A stretch of DNA of 36,231 bases from Clostridia bacterium (GCA_900756545.1 CAAEKO010000013.1:1-36231); one strand, 5' to 3'; positions 15,777-23,953 are shown, numbered from the stretch's first letter. The notes: generated by a model not told the origin, from the letters alone. Translations and numbers: made by a program.

Positions 15777-17195
15777 ATGAACTATTTGAAAAAAACTGCT
15801 CTTTTTATGACGATGATCTGGACTGTGAGTCTACTGTCTCTGCCAGTTTTTGCAGAAGAAACAGCTTCTCTGCCTGCAGATGCATCATCGGTATCCCCCA
15901 CGCTGGAGCCGGCTACCGAAATCCCCCCGGCAGAAACAGTTATTCCTACAGATGAACTTGACATCGTCCCTGATTCAACGTCTATCGGATCTCCATCTCC
16001 AAAGCCAACGGAAGTTCCCGCACCAACACCAGAACCAACGCCGGAGCCGGATGGCCTGAAAGCAAATTATCTGGTAATTGACATTGATATTGCAGACGTC
16101 CCCAATGTCATTCCTGACGGTGCTGTTTTCGGTATCTATACAAAAGACAAGGTTTTTCTGAGTGCGCAGAAAATCGATATTGCCCAAGCTAACGTTACGC
16201 ACACGCTGGTATATTTAGTACCTGAATACTATACAGGCGAGGTTTTCTATCTAATGCCTATCAGCGGCGTAAAATCGGTCCGCTACTGCGATACAGTTTA
16301 TCAGCCAGGCGAATACATACCGCTTTCCACCTTTGCCTATCTCCCCCAGACGCCGGAGGATACCGGGGTAGGCAACCGATTTACCGTTACTGCCACACCT
16401 TTTTTTGACAAACAGGTAAACCTGTGGGTAGAGCTTTCCCGGCAGACTATGAAGAGCCGGATTAAAATCAGCGACAACTATACCATCGCGCCTTTATATG
16501 AATTTATGGTCAAATTAGGCGTTTCCGTATACAATATACAGTACAACGAAGATGTTGGACGTATCCAGATCGACCACAACGGCACACAGTTAGTATTTTT
16601 CCTAAATTCTAACGATGTGCTGGTTAACGGCAATCTAGTCCAGGCGGAAACAAAGACCCAGAAAATCGGCGGCGAGACATATATCCCCCTTCGTTTTGCC
16701 GCGGAAAAGCTGGGCTGTACGCTGACTGTTCATGAACAGGGCGGCGCCATTAATATCTACATAACACTTCCTCGGAATGTATCTGCAAACAACTTTGTAA
16801 ACACAAGGAATATATCCAGCCGGACAGACTATATGATCTGGGTTTCGAAAAGTAACTATACGGTCAGCGTATTTCATGGCTACACGAATAACTGGAACTG
16901 CATCCGAACCTTCAAATGCTCTATCGGCGCGCCTGGTACCCCTACGGTCACAGGCCAGTACGAATACTTTTCTAAGGAATCCCGCTGGAGTTATCCTACC
17001 TACTATGTAGGCCCGATCATGCGGTTCTATAAGGGCTACGCAATCCATAGCACGCTTTTACGGTATGACGGTTCTTCTGCCGACGGCCGGCTGGGTATGC
17101 AGATCTCCCATGGCTGCGTCCGCGTACATCCCGACAATATCAATTGGTTAGTAGATAATATCCCCCTGTATACCAAGGTGTACGTAACCGAATAA
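15777..17195 (+). CDS. Secreted L,D-transpeptidase (YkuD) with copper amine oxidase-like N-domain
   Basis: The 472-aa protein has an N-terminal signal peptide (NYLKKTALFMTMIWTVSLLS, cleavage after VFA near residue 26). A Pro/Thr/Glu-rich linker follows to about residue 93 (PKPTEVPAPTPEPTPEP). A domain of unknown role spans about 95-225. A copper amine oxidase N-terminal 'stalk' domain spans about 235-335 (GNLVQAETKTQKIGGETYIP, LRFAAEKLGCTL). A C-terminal YkuD domain has IHST and SHGCVRVHPDNINWL with catalytic Cys447. YkuD enzymes make or remodel 3-3 peptide cross-links or attach proteins to peptidoglycan, outside the membrane. AGGAGG sits 7 bases before ATG. It is a single-gene unit with its own promoter and terminator, transcribed away from ppa. 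The stalk domain is common in clostridial wall proteins and probably spaces the catalytic domain from the surface. Confidence 0.93.
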   Translation: MNYLKKTALFMTMIWTVSLLSLPVFAEETASLPADASSVSPTLEPATEIPPAETVIPTDELDIVPDSTSIGSPSPKPTEVPAPTPEPTPEPDGLKANYLVIDIDIADVPNVIPDGAVFGIYTKDKVFLSAQKIDIAQANVTHTLVYLVPEYYTGEVFYLMPISGVKSVRYCDTVYQPGEYIPLSTFAYLPQTPEDTGVGNRFTVTATPFFDKQVNLWVELSRQTMKSRIKISDNYTIAPLYEFMVKLGVSVYNIQYNEDVGRIQIDHNGTQLVFFLNSNDVLVNGNLVQAETKTQKIGGETYIPLRFAAEKLGCTLTVHEQGGAINIYITLPRNVSANNFVNTRNISSRTDYMIWVSKSNYTVSVFHGYTNNWNCIRTFKCSIGAPGTPTVTGQYEYFSKESRWSYPTYYVGPIMRFYKGYAIHSTLLRYDGSSADGRLGMQISHGCVRVHPDNINWLVDNIPLYTKVYVTE

Positions 17196-17198
17196 AAC

Positions 17199-17237
17199 AA
17201 AGCCTCTCCAGCGGTTTGCTTGCCGGAGAGGCTTTAT
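17199..17237. terminator. Bidirectional terminator between the transpeptidase and the ctpA operon
   Basis: AAAGCCTCTCC (17199-17209) pairs perfectly with GGAGAGGCTTT (17225-17235). It starts 3 bases past the transpeptidase stop codon and abuts the end of the opposing MBL remnant; the minus-strand side has the better T-run (GTTTTATT). Confidence 0.88.
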
Positions 17238-17451
17238 TCAAATTTCAATCTCCATACCGTCATACGGGACAAAGATTCCATATTCCTTCATTTTCTCGAC
17301 GGTGTCCACGTAAGTAAGCCCGCCATTATGTGAAAAATGATTGGCTACAGTAATCATATTCTCACGAGCGCAGATGATATTTATGGATAATCTGCCTGGC
17401 TGCGCGTACGGATATTCCTGCCGCCGCTGTACCATAATACGTTAATTTCAT
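17238..17451 (-). pseudogene. Remnant of an MBL-fold metallo-hydrolase gene
   Basis: Two pieces of one family are visible in different frames. From an ATG at 17451, preceded by AGGA, one frame reads MKLTYYGTAAAGISVRAARQ and soon stops; this is the start of a small MBL-fold hydrolase. The other frame ends with VANHFSHNGGLTYVDTVEKM and YGIFVPYDGMEIEI, the C-terminal end typical of the same proteins, including the late metal-site HFSHNGG stretch. Intact members are about 240 aa; here only about 70 codons remain, so most of the middle, with the HxHxDH site, is deleted and the frame is broken. It lies 25 bases after ctpA at the operon end. The family assignment is from memory of typical sequences. 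A 65-aa product could still be made from an internal start but should not be an active hydrolase. Confidence 0.72.
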
Positions 17452-17476
17452 AGATATCATTCCTACATTCTTTATT

Positions 17477-18925
17477 TTATTTAAACCAATCCAGGCCGAT
17501 ATCTACAGGGTCACCGCCGAACATCTCATACGCTGTCTTCATTTGTTTATCAGCTTCCAGCTCCAGCTCGTCAAAGATATTCTCCAGACGTAATTGTGTG
17601 GAAATGTCCAGAACACCATAAGGGTACAGGTAAACTGCCGCCTGAAACTCTGTAACCGCCTTTTCTAATTCTTCATCAAACTGATCATTTATTTCACCTG
17701 AATAAAATCCCAAAACCTTCAAACGCTCTTTCGCACCCTGGACGCTGGTCCCGCTTTGCCCCACCTGCCATTTGGTTTTGTAGTCAAATTCCTGATACTG
17801 CGCTGTATCTATCGTCTGGGTAACATTGATGACATATTCATCCGGCTCAATACCTACCTTGTTAATTTCGTGTCCGTTCCTGGTCAGGTAATGCCCTGTA
17901 GTCAGCTTGAACGCCCGGCCGTCTCCCAGTCTAAACATACTCTGGATCACAGCCTTTCCATAGGTCGTCTCACCCACAAGCGTGGCTATCCCGGAATCCT
18001 GCATGGCGCCGGACAGCACCTCCGCCGCACTGGCCGTATTCTGATTTACCAGAACAACAAATTTATATTGGGGATTCTTAAGCTGGGAATAAAAGGTTTC
18101 ATTATTCTCCTCCTGCCGATACATTGTCCGTACGATCACACCCTCCGGCACAATCATCTTCGCGATATTGACCGCAGATTCCAGATATCCTCCGGGATTG
18201 TCCCGCAAGTCAAGGATAATATTTGTTATTCCCTTTTCTTCAATCTCTTTTAGCTTTTCACCAAATTCCTTATCGGTATCTACAGCAAAGTTGATTATCT
18301 GCATATAAGCGATATTCCCTTCCAGAATCGATAGCCCTACCGTATCTGAGGCTACCTGCTGCCGCCGGATCGTCAGCGTCAGCAACTGCTCGTTCCGCAG
18401 GAACTCAATGGTGACCTCTGTGTCCGGCTCGCCTATAATCATATCCTGCACCTCGTCAATGGTCTTACCGACTGCACTGTTTCCATCAACGCTGATAATT
18501 TTATCGCCTTCCAGTACGCCGGCCTTCGCACCGCCGCCGTCATCAAGACAACGCACTACCTCGGTATAGTCTCCCTTTTTCTGGATTACTACACCAATTC
18601 CATAAAAAGTGTGGTTAATACTATTGAGAAATTTATCATATTCCTCCGCTGAATAAAATTCACTGTATTCATCTAAACTGCCAAAACCATATTTCAGCGC
18701 TTCGTCTACCAATTCAGGGTGCTCGCCTAACAATTTAGAAAATGCCTTCTGCATAAGCTGATCTGCTGATACAGTATCATCAATATACAGCTCCGCCGCA
18801 TATTCCATCATTCTTTCAAAATAATTGTATTCAGCGCTGGGCAGTTCTTCAGGCCTCGCCAGCGCCGCTCCCTGCATAAACAGGACCGCAGCTAAAACTG
18901 GCGCAAGCAGTCTTTTCAGTTTCAT
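17477..18925 (-). CDS. S41 C-terminal processing peptidase with PDZ and peptidoglycan-binding domains
   Basis: The 482-aa protein is a CtpA/CtpB-type serine protease acting outside the membrane. It has an N-terminal signal peptide (LKRLLAPVLAAVLFMQGAALA), a helical region, a PDZ domain (about 105-190, with GIGVVIQ and AKAGVLEGDKIISVDG), and the S41 core. In the core, Ser299 (NQNTASAAEVLSG) and Lys324 (GETTYGKAVIQ) form the Ser-Lys dyad, and DLRDNPGGYL is typical. A C-terminal PG_binding_1 domain follows (about 390-450, VQGAKERLKVLGFYSGEIN), as in Bacillus CtpB. Such proteases process secreted or sporulation-related proteins. The start ATG overlaps the DUF1934 stop region by 4 bases (ATGA-type overlap), so the two are translationally coupled. 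Target substrates cannot be named. Confidence 0.94.
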   Translation of the reverse strand: MKLKRLLAPVLAAVLFMQGAALARPEELPSAEYNYFERMMEYAAELYIDDTVSADQLMQKAFSKLLGEHPELVDEALKYGFGSLDEYSEFYSAEEYDKFLNSINHTFYGIGVVIQKKGDYTEVVRCLDDGGGAKAGVLEGDKIISVDGNSAVGKTIDEVQDMIIGEPDTEVTIEFLRNEQLLTLTIRRQQVASDTVGLSILEGNIAYMQIINFAVDTDKEFGEKLKEIEEKGITNIILDLRDNPGGYLESAVNIAKMIVPEGVIVRTMYRQEENNETFYSQLKNPQYKFVVLVNQNTASAAEVLSGAMQDSGIATLVGETTYGKAVIQSMFRLGDGRAFKLTTGHYLTRNGHEINKVGIEPDEYVINVTQTIDTAQYQEFDYKTKWQVGQSGTSVQGAKERLKVLGFYSGEINDQFDEELEKAVTEFQAAVYLYPYGVLDISTQLRLENIFDELELEADKQMKTAYEMFGGDPVDIGLDWFK

Positions 18926-19365
18926 ATGTAATCCTTTCCGGCTTCCACCTTTATCGTCAGATCATTGTCATAATGTTCGCCGCCGATCTGAAGTATATAT
19001 TCCAGCTCTATTCTTCCGCCCTGTGCGGAAAGACCAATATCCGCTTTCCGGCAGACCAGACCTATCTCCATCGTCCCGTAAGGCATGCGGTAATGGCATG
19101 TGTTCTTCTTTCCGGTTTCGAACCGCATTTCTGAAGAAACTGTACCTGTGCGCTTCATGACTACCACGCCGTCCGCTGCTTTCAGCATGACAGAATCACC
19201 CGTGCCTGTTTCCGGATCTGGCTCACGGTATAAGAGATAAAAACCGTTTTCCTTTTGGTAAAAAGCGCCTTCCACCGTCAATTCGACCTTGTCCTTATCT
19301 CCTGCCGCCGTCTGGATATTGCATATATGTATTTTAGCATTTTTCTTCGTATTTTTCAATGTCAA
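18922..19365 (-). CDS. DUF1934 (YwiB family) small beta-barrel protein
   Basis: The 147-aa protein resembles the DUF1934/YwiB family, which has a calycin-like beta-barrel fold and no known function. Typical stretches are GAFYQKENGFYLLYREPDPETG, VVVMKRTGTVSSEMRFETG, and LEYILQIGGEHYDNDLTIKV. There is no signal peptide. It seems to begin with TTG at 19365, 8 bases after AAGGTG, and overlaps the end of murI by 32 bases; a second TTG two codons later is also possible. It overlaps ctpA by 4 bases at its other end. Placement between a glutamate racemase and a protease gene suggests co-expression with cell-wall functions but does not reveal its job. Confidence 0.85.
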   Translation of the reverse strand: MTLKNTKKNAKIHICNIQTAAGDKDKVELTVEGAFYQKENGFYLLYREPDPETGTGDSVMLKAADGVVVMKRTGTVSSEMRFETGKKNTCHYRMPYGTMEIGLVCRKADIGLSAQGGRIELEYILQIGGEHYDNDLTIKVEAGKDYI

Positions 19366-20161
19366 TTTTTTTCACCTTACCACGAATGTCTCTGTGTAAA
19401 AAAAGCGAACCAAGTTCTTCAAAGCCCTCCGCCGTATCACTGACAAAATACCTGTACTGCTCTGGGTCGACGGCATCGGAATGCAGCCCCTTTTGCGCCA
19501 GCTCCCGCTCTAAAAATTTAGCCACCTCAGCTCCAGGATCAATCAGCTCCACGCAATTTCCCATAGTTTCCGCAATCACCTTTTTCAGATGTGGATAATG
19601 GGTACAGCCAAGAATCAAGGCGTCAATATTTTCCTTCCGCAAATCAGCGAGATACTCCTCCGCAACCAATCTTGTCACCTGTGTGTCAATATGTCCATTC
19701 TCCACTAATGGCACAAACAATGGACAGGCAACGGAATAGGTTTGTATTTCGGAATCAATGGTTTCTAAAGCCCGCTCATAAGCCTGACTTTTAATCGTAC
19801 CCTGCGTTCCGATAATACCGATTTTTTTATTCCGGCTGGCATAGGCTGCAGCTGCAGCCGTAGCGTCTATGACGCCTATCAGCGGCGTTTGATACATCCC
19901 CCGAAGCACCGGCAAAGCTACAGAACTTACCGTCCCGCAGGCGATCACAATCATTTTTACGCCAAAGCTTTCTAAAAAACGAATATCCTGATGAGAGTAC
20001 TTAATAATCGTATCCGCCGCCTTTGGGACATAAGGCACCCCGCCCGTATCCCCAAAATAAACAATATTTTCATGCGGCAGACGGGCCATGATTTCCCGCA
20101 CGGCTGTCAGGCCGCCAAGTCCCGAATCAAAAACCCCTATGCTTCTGTTATCCATATTCAT
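19334..20161 (-). CDS. murI: Glutamate racemase
   Basis: MurI converts L-glutamate to D-glutamate for peptidoglycan using two catalytic cysteines. The 275-aa protein starts with the family motif IGVFDSGLGGLTA (Asp12). It has Cys75 in IACGTVSS and Cys186 in LGCTHYPHL, so both catalytic cysteines are present. Two stretches depart from the usual pattern: IACGTVSS has Gly where most enzymes have Asn (ACNTAS), and GDTGGVPYVPK replaces the common GDTARVPYG. These changes look like a lineage variant rather than decay, since the frame and length are intact. The ATG at 20161 has GGAAGGA upstream, 18 bases after ddl. Its product is the substrate of MurD, encoded about 6 kb away. Confidence 0.93.
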   Translation of the reverse strand: MNMDNRSIGVFDSGLGGLTAVREIMARLPHENIVYFGDTGGVPYVPKAADTIIKYSHQDIRFLESFGVKMIVIACGTVSSVALPVLRGMYQTPLIGVIDATAAAAAYASRNKKIGIIGTQGTIKSQAYERALETIDSEIQTYSVACPLFVPLVENGHIDTQVTRLVAEEYLADLRKENIDALILGCTHYPHLKKVIAETMGNCVELIDPGAEVAKFLERELAQKGLHSDAVDPEQYRYFVSDTAEGFEELGSLFLHRDIRGKVKKIDIEKYEEKC

Positions 20162-20179
20162 ACTATTCCTTCCGCGCTT

Positions 20180-21256
20180 TTACTGCTTTTTGCTTTGTAT
20201 CCCCAATTCGATCAAACGATCCAGAAGCGGGCCGTATTCCAGCCCCATAGCCTGCCACAGCTTGGGATACATGCTGATATTGGTAAAGCCGGGCATGGTG
20301 TTCAGCTCATTTAAAATCACCGCGCCATCAGCATAGCGGATGAAAAAGTCTACCCGGCTGAGTCCTGAACCATCCATGGCCCGAAAAGCTCTGACCGCGT
20401 AATCCCGAATCTGCTCCCGTGCCGCCGCCGGAATATCCGCCGGAATTTGGAGCTTTGTAGAATCATCGTTATATTTGGCGTCGAAATCATAAAATTCCAC
20501 AGTCGGCATAATTTCGCCCACCGCCGCCGCCTCTGGCTTTTCGTTGCCTAGAACAGAGCATTCCACTTCATGTCCGTCAATGTTTTCCTCCACCAGGATT
20601 TTCCGTGCAAATTCCGCCGCGTTTTGGATTGCCGCTGACAATTCCGCCCGATTTCGTGCTTTTCCCACACCTACCGATGAGCCGGTGGTAGCCGGCTTTA
20701 CAAAGCAGGGATATCCCAGCTTGCTTTCAATTTCATCCATGAATTCATCTAGTCTATCCAACTCCCAAGTATTCACCGTAACCCAATTGGCCTGAGGAAT
20801 CCCCGCCGCCTGCAAAATAATTTTTGTAAAGGTCTTATCCATGCAGTTAGCCGAAGACAAAACACCCATACCTACATACTTGATATTCGCCAGTTCTAAA
20901 AGTCCCTGAATCGTTCCATCTTCCCCGTGCTCACCGTGAAGCACCGGAAAAACTACATCCAGTTTAATTTTTTTGATTTTATCCTCGTCAAATACAAGAA
21001 TCGACTTATCGTGGGCGTCCGGAGATATAATTGCCTTTTTGAGATGCTTCGTATCTTTTTTCCAGCTTCCATCCTCGATCTTGGCGTTTTTCCCTGTATA
21101 TAGGAACCACTCGCCTTTTTTCGTAATCCATATCTTATGTATCTTATAGCGGTCATGATCCAGATTGCTCAAAATCGAAACCACAGATTTACACGAAATA
21201 TCATGCTCCGGTGACTGTCCGCCGAACACTACGCACAATTTTATTTTCTTTTCCAA
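20180..21256 (-). CDS. ddl: D-alanine--D-alanine ligase
   Basis: Ddl joins two D-alanines with ATP in the cytoplasm, giving the terminal dipeptide of the stem. The product is an ATP-grasp enzyme with an N-terminal VVFGGQSPEHDISCKSV, VLHGEHGEDGTIQGLLEL, GMGVLSSANCMDKTFTK, the ATP-binding CFVKPATTGSSVGVGK, EECS-type EVECSVLG, and the C-terminal metal site RVDFFIR and LNELNTMPGFTNISMYP. The GMGVL stretch in this position and length (358 aa) place it in the broad VanA/Ddl group, and the Tyr-containing YDFDAKY omega-loop favours a true D-Ala-D-Ala enzyme; that last point is inference. I start at TTG 21256 with GGGAG upstream, because an earlier in-frame TTG (21346) lies upstream of the promoter's -35 box. 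It is the first gene of the ddl-murI-DUF1934-ctpA operon. Confidence 0.93.
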   Translation of the reverse strand: MEKKIKLCVVFGGQSPEHDISCKSVVSILSNLDHDRYKIHKIWITKKGEWFLYTGKNAKIEDGSWKKDTKHLKKAIISPDAHDKSILVFDEDKIKKIKLDVVFPVLHGEHGEDGTIQGLLELANIKYVGMGVLSSANCMDKTFTKIILQAAGIPQANWVTVNTWELDRLDEFMDEIESKLGYPCFVKPATTGSSVGVGKARNRAELSAAIQNAAEFARKILVEENIDGHEVECSVLGNEKPEAAAVGEIMPTVEFYDFDAKYNDDSTKLQIPADIPAAAREQIRDYAVRAFRAMDGSGLSRVDFFIRYADGAVILNELNTMPGFTNISMYPKLWQAMGLEYGPLLDRLIELGIQSKKQ

Positions 21257-21313
21257 ACCAATAACACTCCCATTTATAATATCTATCACTATATTTATGC
21301 AGTTACTATTTCT

Positions 21314-21342
21314 ATCATACACCCAAACCCCGGGATTTTCAA
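21314..21342 (-). promoter_or_regulatory. Promoter of the ddl operon
   Basis: On the minus strand TTGAAA (21337-21342) and TATGAT (21314-21319) are 17 bases apart. The -35 box lies inside a 10-bp hairpin (21330-21354). Confidence 0.75.
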
Positions 21343-21354
21343 CCAAAATCCCGG
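21330..21354 (-). terminator. Hairpin between rluD and ddl, overlapping the ddl -35 box
   Basis: CCGGGATTTT (21330-21339) pairs perfectly with AAAATCCCGG (21345-21354) around 5 bases, 16 bases past the rluD stop codon. On the minus strand the following sequence is GGTTTGGG, not a T-run, so termination is uncertain; an operator is also possible. Confidence 0.5.
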
Positions 21355-21370
21355 TAAATTTATAATTTAT

Positions 21371-22282
21371 TCACTTTTTTCGCAGCTTATTTAAAACCGC
21401 TGTAAAATACGCCGGCAGTTCGGAAGAAAACTCCATATATTCTCCTGTCCGCGGGTGGACAAAGCCGATTGTCTTAGCATGAAGAAGCTGACCCTGTAAA
21501 TTGAATTTTTCTTTCTTTAATCCATATACCGGATCGCCTGCCACGCTGTGACCGATAGATGCCATGTGAACACGGATTTGATGTGTCCTGCCCGTTTCCA
21601 GAATGCATTCCGCCAGCGTATAGCCTGTAAACTGCTCCAAAATGCGATAATGCGTAACGGCCTCTCGTCCGCCCTGAACGACCGCCATTTTTTTTCGATC
21701 CGCAGGATGCCGGCCGATCGGTTTATTAACTGTCCCGTCTACCTTGAGAAGGCCGTTAAGCAGAGCATAATATCTGCGCACCGCCTTACGCGCTTTGATT
21801 TGCTCTGAAAGCTTTAAATGAGCCTCGTTGTTTTTCGCCACAACCAGCAGGCCGCTGGTGTCCTTATCAATCCGATGGACAATTCCCGGCCGTACCACCC
21901 CGTTGATCGCGGATAAGCTGTCCCCGCAATGATATAAAAGCGCATTGACCAGTGTGCCCGTATAGTTTCCCGCTGCCGGATGCACCACCATACCCTGGGG
22001 CTTATTGACCACCAGCAGGTCTTCATCTTCATATACAATGTTCAAGGGTATATCCTCCGGCACAAGCTCGAGTGTTTCCGGCTCCGGCAAGCAGACCGAC
22101 ATAGTTTCCCCGCCCCTAAGCTTATAGTTCTTGTCCGGCTTTATGCCGTCGTTTAATACAACAGCTCCCGCCTTTGCCAGCGAGGCGGCATAGGACCGGG
22201 ACAGGTCGGTTACCTGACTGATGAATTTATCCAGCCGTATACCTGCGTCACTGTCCTTTGCTGTCAGAATCAGCTTCTCCAT
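21371..22282 (-). CDS. RluA/RluD family 23S rRNA pseudouridine synthase
   Basis: RluD-type enzymes turn uridines of ribosomal RNA into pseudouridine. The 303-aa protein has an N-terminal S4 RNA-binding domain (RLDKFISQVTDLSRSYAASL) and then the catalytic domain with VVNKPQGMVVHPAAGN, the signature GIVHRIDKDTSGLLVVAK holding the catalytic Asp, and ETGRTHQIRVHMASIGHSVAGDP split over its later part. The start is ATG 22282 with AAGGAGA 6 bases upstream; a longer version would add 23 residues encoded inside lspA. It overlaps lspA by 35 bases, so the pair is coupled, the usual clostridial arrangement. The exact target uridines are not known for this protein. Confidence 0.93.
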   Translation of the reverse strand: MEKLILTAKDSDAGIRLDKFISQVTDLSRSYAASLAKAGAVVLNDGIKPDKNYKLRGGETMSVCLPEPETLELVPEDIPLNIVYEDEDLLVVNKPQGMVVHPAAGNYTGTLVNALLYHCGDSLSAINGVVRPGIVHRIDKDTSGLLVVAKNNEAHLKLSEQIKARKAVRRYYALLNGLLKVDGTVNKPIGRHPADRKKMAVVQGGREAVTHYRILEQFTGYTLAECILETGRTHQIRVHMASIGHSVAGDPVYGLKKEKFNLQGQLLHAKTIGFVHPRTGEYMEFSSELPAYFTAVLNKLRKK

Positions 22283-22784
22283 TTTCTTCTCCTTCATCAA
22301 TTTCGGCCGCAGATTGCTCCTGCGCCCGGCGTTCCATCTCCTTCTTATCAAAAAACAGGAAATAAACCACCAGCAGGGCAGCTCCCACCGTAATCGCCAT
22401 ATCCGCTACGTTAAACACCGGAAACCGTACAAAGGTCGTTTCAATAAAGTCCACAACATATCCCCGGAAAATCCGGTCGATAACATTGCCCGCCGCGCCG
22501 CCGAATAACAGCCCCAAAGCCATAATCAATAGCTTATGTTTGGGATGCTGGGTAACCATATAAGCAATTACGCCAATACAAAAAACGCTGGAGATTACAC
22601 TCAGAAGCTCAATATTGTTGGAAAGAATGCTGAACGCCGCTCCCGTATTCTGCACATTGACAAAATCAATCACTCCCGGTATCGCCGTTATTGTATCACT
22701 GCCGCCAATATTCGTAACGACAATGTATTTTGTCAGCTGGTCGATACCCATTGTTAGCAAAGCCAGAATCAGCCATAAAATCAT
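22248..22784 (-). CDS. lspA: Lipoprotein signal peptidase (signal peptidase II)
   Basis: LspA is a membrane aspartic protease that removes signal peptides from prolipoproteins after lipid attachment. The 178-aa protein has four hydrophobic helices (first MILWLILALLTMGIDQLTK), NTGAAFSIL, the catalytic-Asp motifs GNVIDRIFRGYVVDFIE and VFNVADMAI, all in order. It carries an unusual acidic C-terminal tail of about 25 residues (EQSAAEIDEGEENGEADSDS), part of which overlaps the rluD start by 35 bases. The ATG at 22784 has AGAGGT 7 bases upstream; longer starts have none. It begins 4 bases downstream of the end of aroB. Confidence 0.94.
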   Translation of the reverse strand: MILWLILALLTMGIDQLTKYIVVTNIGGSDTITAIPGVIDFVNVQNTGAAFSILSNNIELLSVISSVFCIGVIAYMVTQHPKHKLLIMALGLLFGGAAGNVIDRIFRGYVVDFIETTFVRFPVFNVADMAITVGAALLVVYFLFFDKKEMERRAQEQSAAEIDEGEENGEADSDSKGQ

Positions 22785-22788
22785 GTTT

Positions 22789-23874
22789 TTAACCTCTTTC
22801 ATTAATATACGCCAGCGCGTCCAGAATTTCAAGCTCCGTCACATCTGTGACCTGTACAACACTGCCGATCTGTACTGGCAGAATAAATTTTAGCTGCCCA
22901 TTAATTTTTTTCTTATCCTTCTGCAAAAGTGATATAACCTGTGCTGCATTCAGGATTTCCGCCCTTGTCCTGAATCCGTAAAGCTTCAATATGCTTTCGA
23001 TCCGTAAAAGCGTTTTCTTTGGAATCATCTCCCGGCGGTACGCAATATAGGATGCGGCCACCATGCCGATCCCCACGCACTCCCCGTGTGACCATGTAAA
23101 ATTGAAATAGCTTTCTACAGCATGGCCGATAGTGTGGCCGAAATTCAGGTTTGCCCGGAGGCCTGTTTCATAGGCGTCCTGCATAACGATCTCACCCTTA
23201 ATGCCGCAGTTCTTTTTTGTCATCTGAATCAAATCCGCCGGTTCCAGCGCCGCGATCTTATCATAATTTTGCTCTAAATACGCAAAAAATTCTGCATCCC
23301 GGATAATGCCATGCTTGATGACTTCTCCCATACCGGATATAAACTCCCGTTCCGGGAGAGTTTTCAGCGTGGATACATTAATATACACAAGCCGTGGCTG
23401 GTGAAACGCCCCAAGAATATTCTTGCCGCCCTGGAAATCAATCCCTGTTTTCCCGCCGACACTACTATCTGTTTGGCTTAGAAGCGTAGTCGGAACCTGA
23501 ATGAATGGGATTCCCCGCATATAAATGGCAGAGGCAAAGCCGGCCATATCGCCCACAACGCCGCCCCCAAGGGCGATGATCATGCTCCGTCTGTCCATAC
23601 CATGCTCTACACACGCACCACAAATATCAAGAATTGTATCCATATGCTTCTGCATCTCTCCGGCCTGAAAAGCAAACACCCCTACATCATATCCATTTCC
23701 AGACAACAGCTTCTTTACCGTTCCTGCATACAAGCTCTCCACGTTGGAGTCCGTAACCAGCAGCAGCTTCCCAGACGCCTTGACTTCCGCAAGGCAATCT
23801 AAAAGCCCGGAAAAATCCGCTGAAAAAACAATATCATATCTCTTTTCCTTTAAATCCAAGCTTAATCGTTCCAT
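22789..23874 (-). CDS. aroB: 3-dehydroquinate synthase
   Basis: AroB cyclises DAHP to 3-dehydroquinate, the second step of the shikimate pathway, using NAD and a metal. The 361-aa protein shows the NAD-binding ALGGGVVGDMAGF, the substrate loop TDSSVGGKTGID, and the metal ligands Glu184 (GMGEVIKHG), His247 (NFGHTIGHA) and His263 (SHGECVGIG). Length is normal. AAGGGA lies ahead of the ATG at 23874. It leads the aroB-lspA-rluD operon, an arrangement where a shikimate gene travels with a lipoprotein peptidase for no obvious biochemical reason. No other aro gene is in the window. Confidence 0.95.
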   Translation of the reverse strand: MERLSLDLKEKRYDIVFSADFSGLLDCLAEVKASGKLLLVTDSNVESLYAGTVKKLLSGNGYDVGVFAFQAGEMQKHMDTILDICGACVEHGMDRRSMIIALGGGVVGDMAGFASAIYMRGIPFIQVPTTLLSQTDSSVGGKTGIDFQGGKNILGAFHQPRLVYINVSTLKTLPEREFISGMGEVIKHGIIRDAEFFAYLEQNYDKIAALEPADLIQMTKKNCGIKGEIVMQDAYETGLRANLNFGHTIGHAVESYFNFTWSHGECVGIGMVAASYIAYRREMIPKKTLLRIESILKLYGFRTRAEILNAAQVISLLQKDKKKINGQLKFILPVQIGSVVQVTDVTELEILDALAYINERG

Positions 23875-23904
23875 ACTTTACATCCCTTATTTTATTTGCT
23901 ATCT

Positions 23905-23910
23905 ATTGTA
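23905..23910 (-). promoter_or_regulatory. Probable -10 of the aroB operon
   Basis: TACAAT with an extended TGA before it on the minus strand, about 30 bases ahead of aroB. The -35 (TTTTCT) is poor. It lies just past the ileS terminators, where a new promoter is expected. Confidence 0.45.
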
Positions 23911-23921
23911 TCATATTCCAT

Positions 23922-23952
23922 AAAAAAAGAAAAGACATTTTTGCCTTTTCTT
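23922..23952 (-). terminator. Second terminator after ileS
   Basis: On the minus strand AAGAAAAG and CTTTTCTT (23945-23952 with 23927-23934) form an 8-bp stem followed by TTTTT. It lies directly downstream of the first ileS terminator. Confidence 0.65.
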
Positions 23953-23953
23953 A

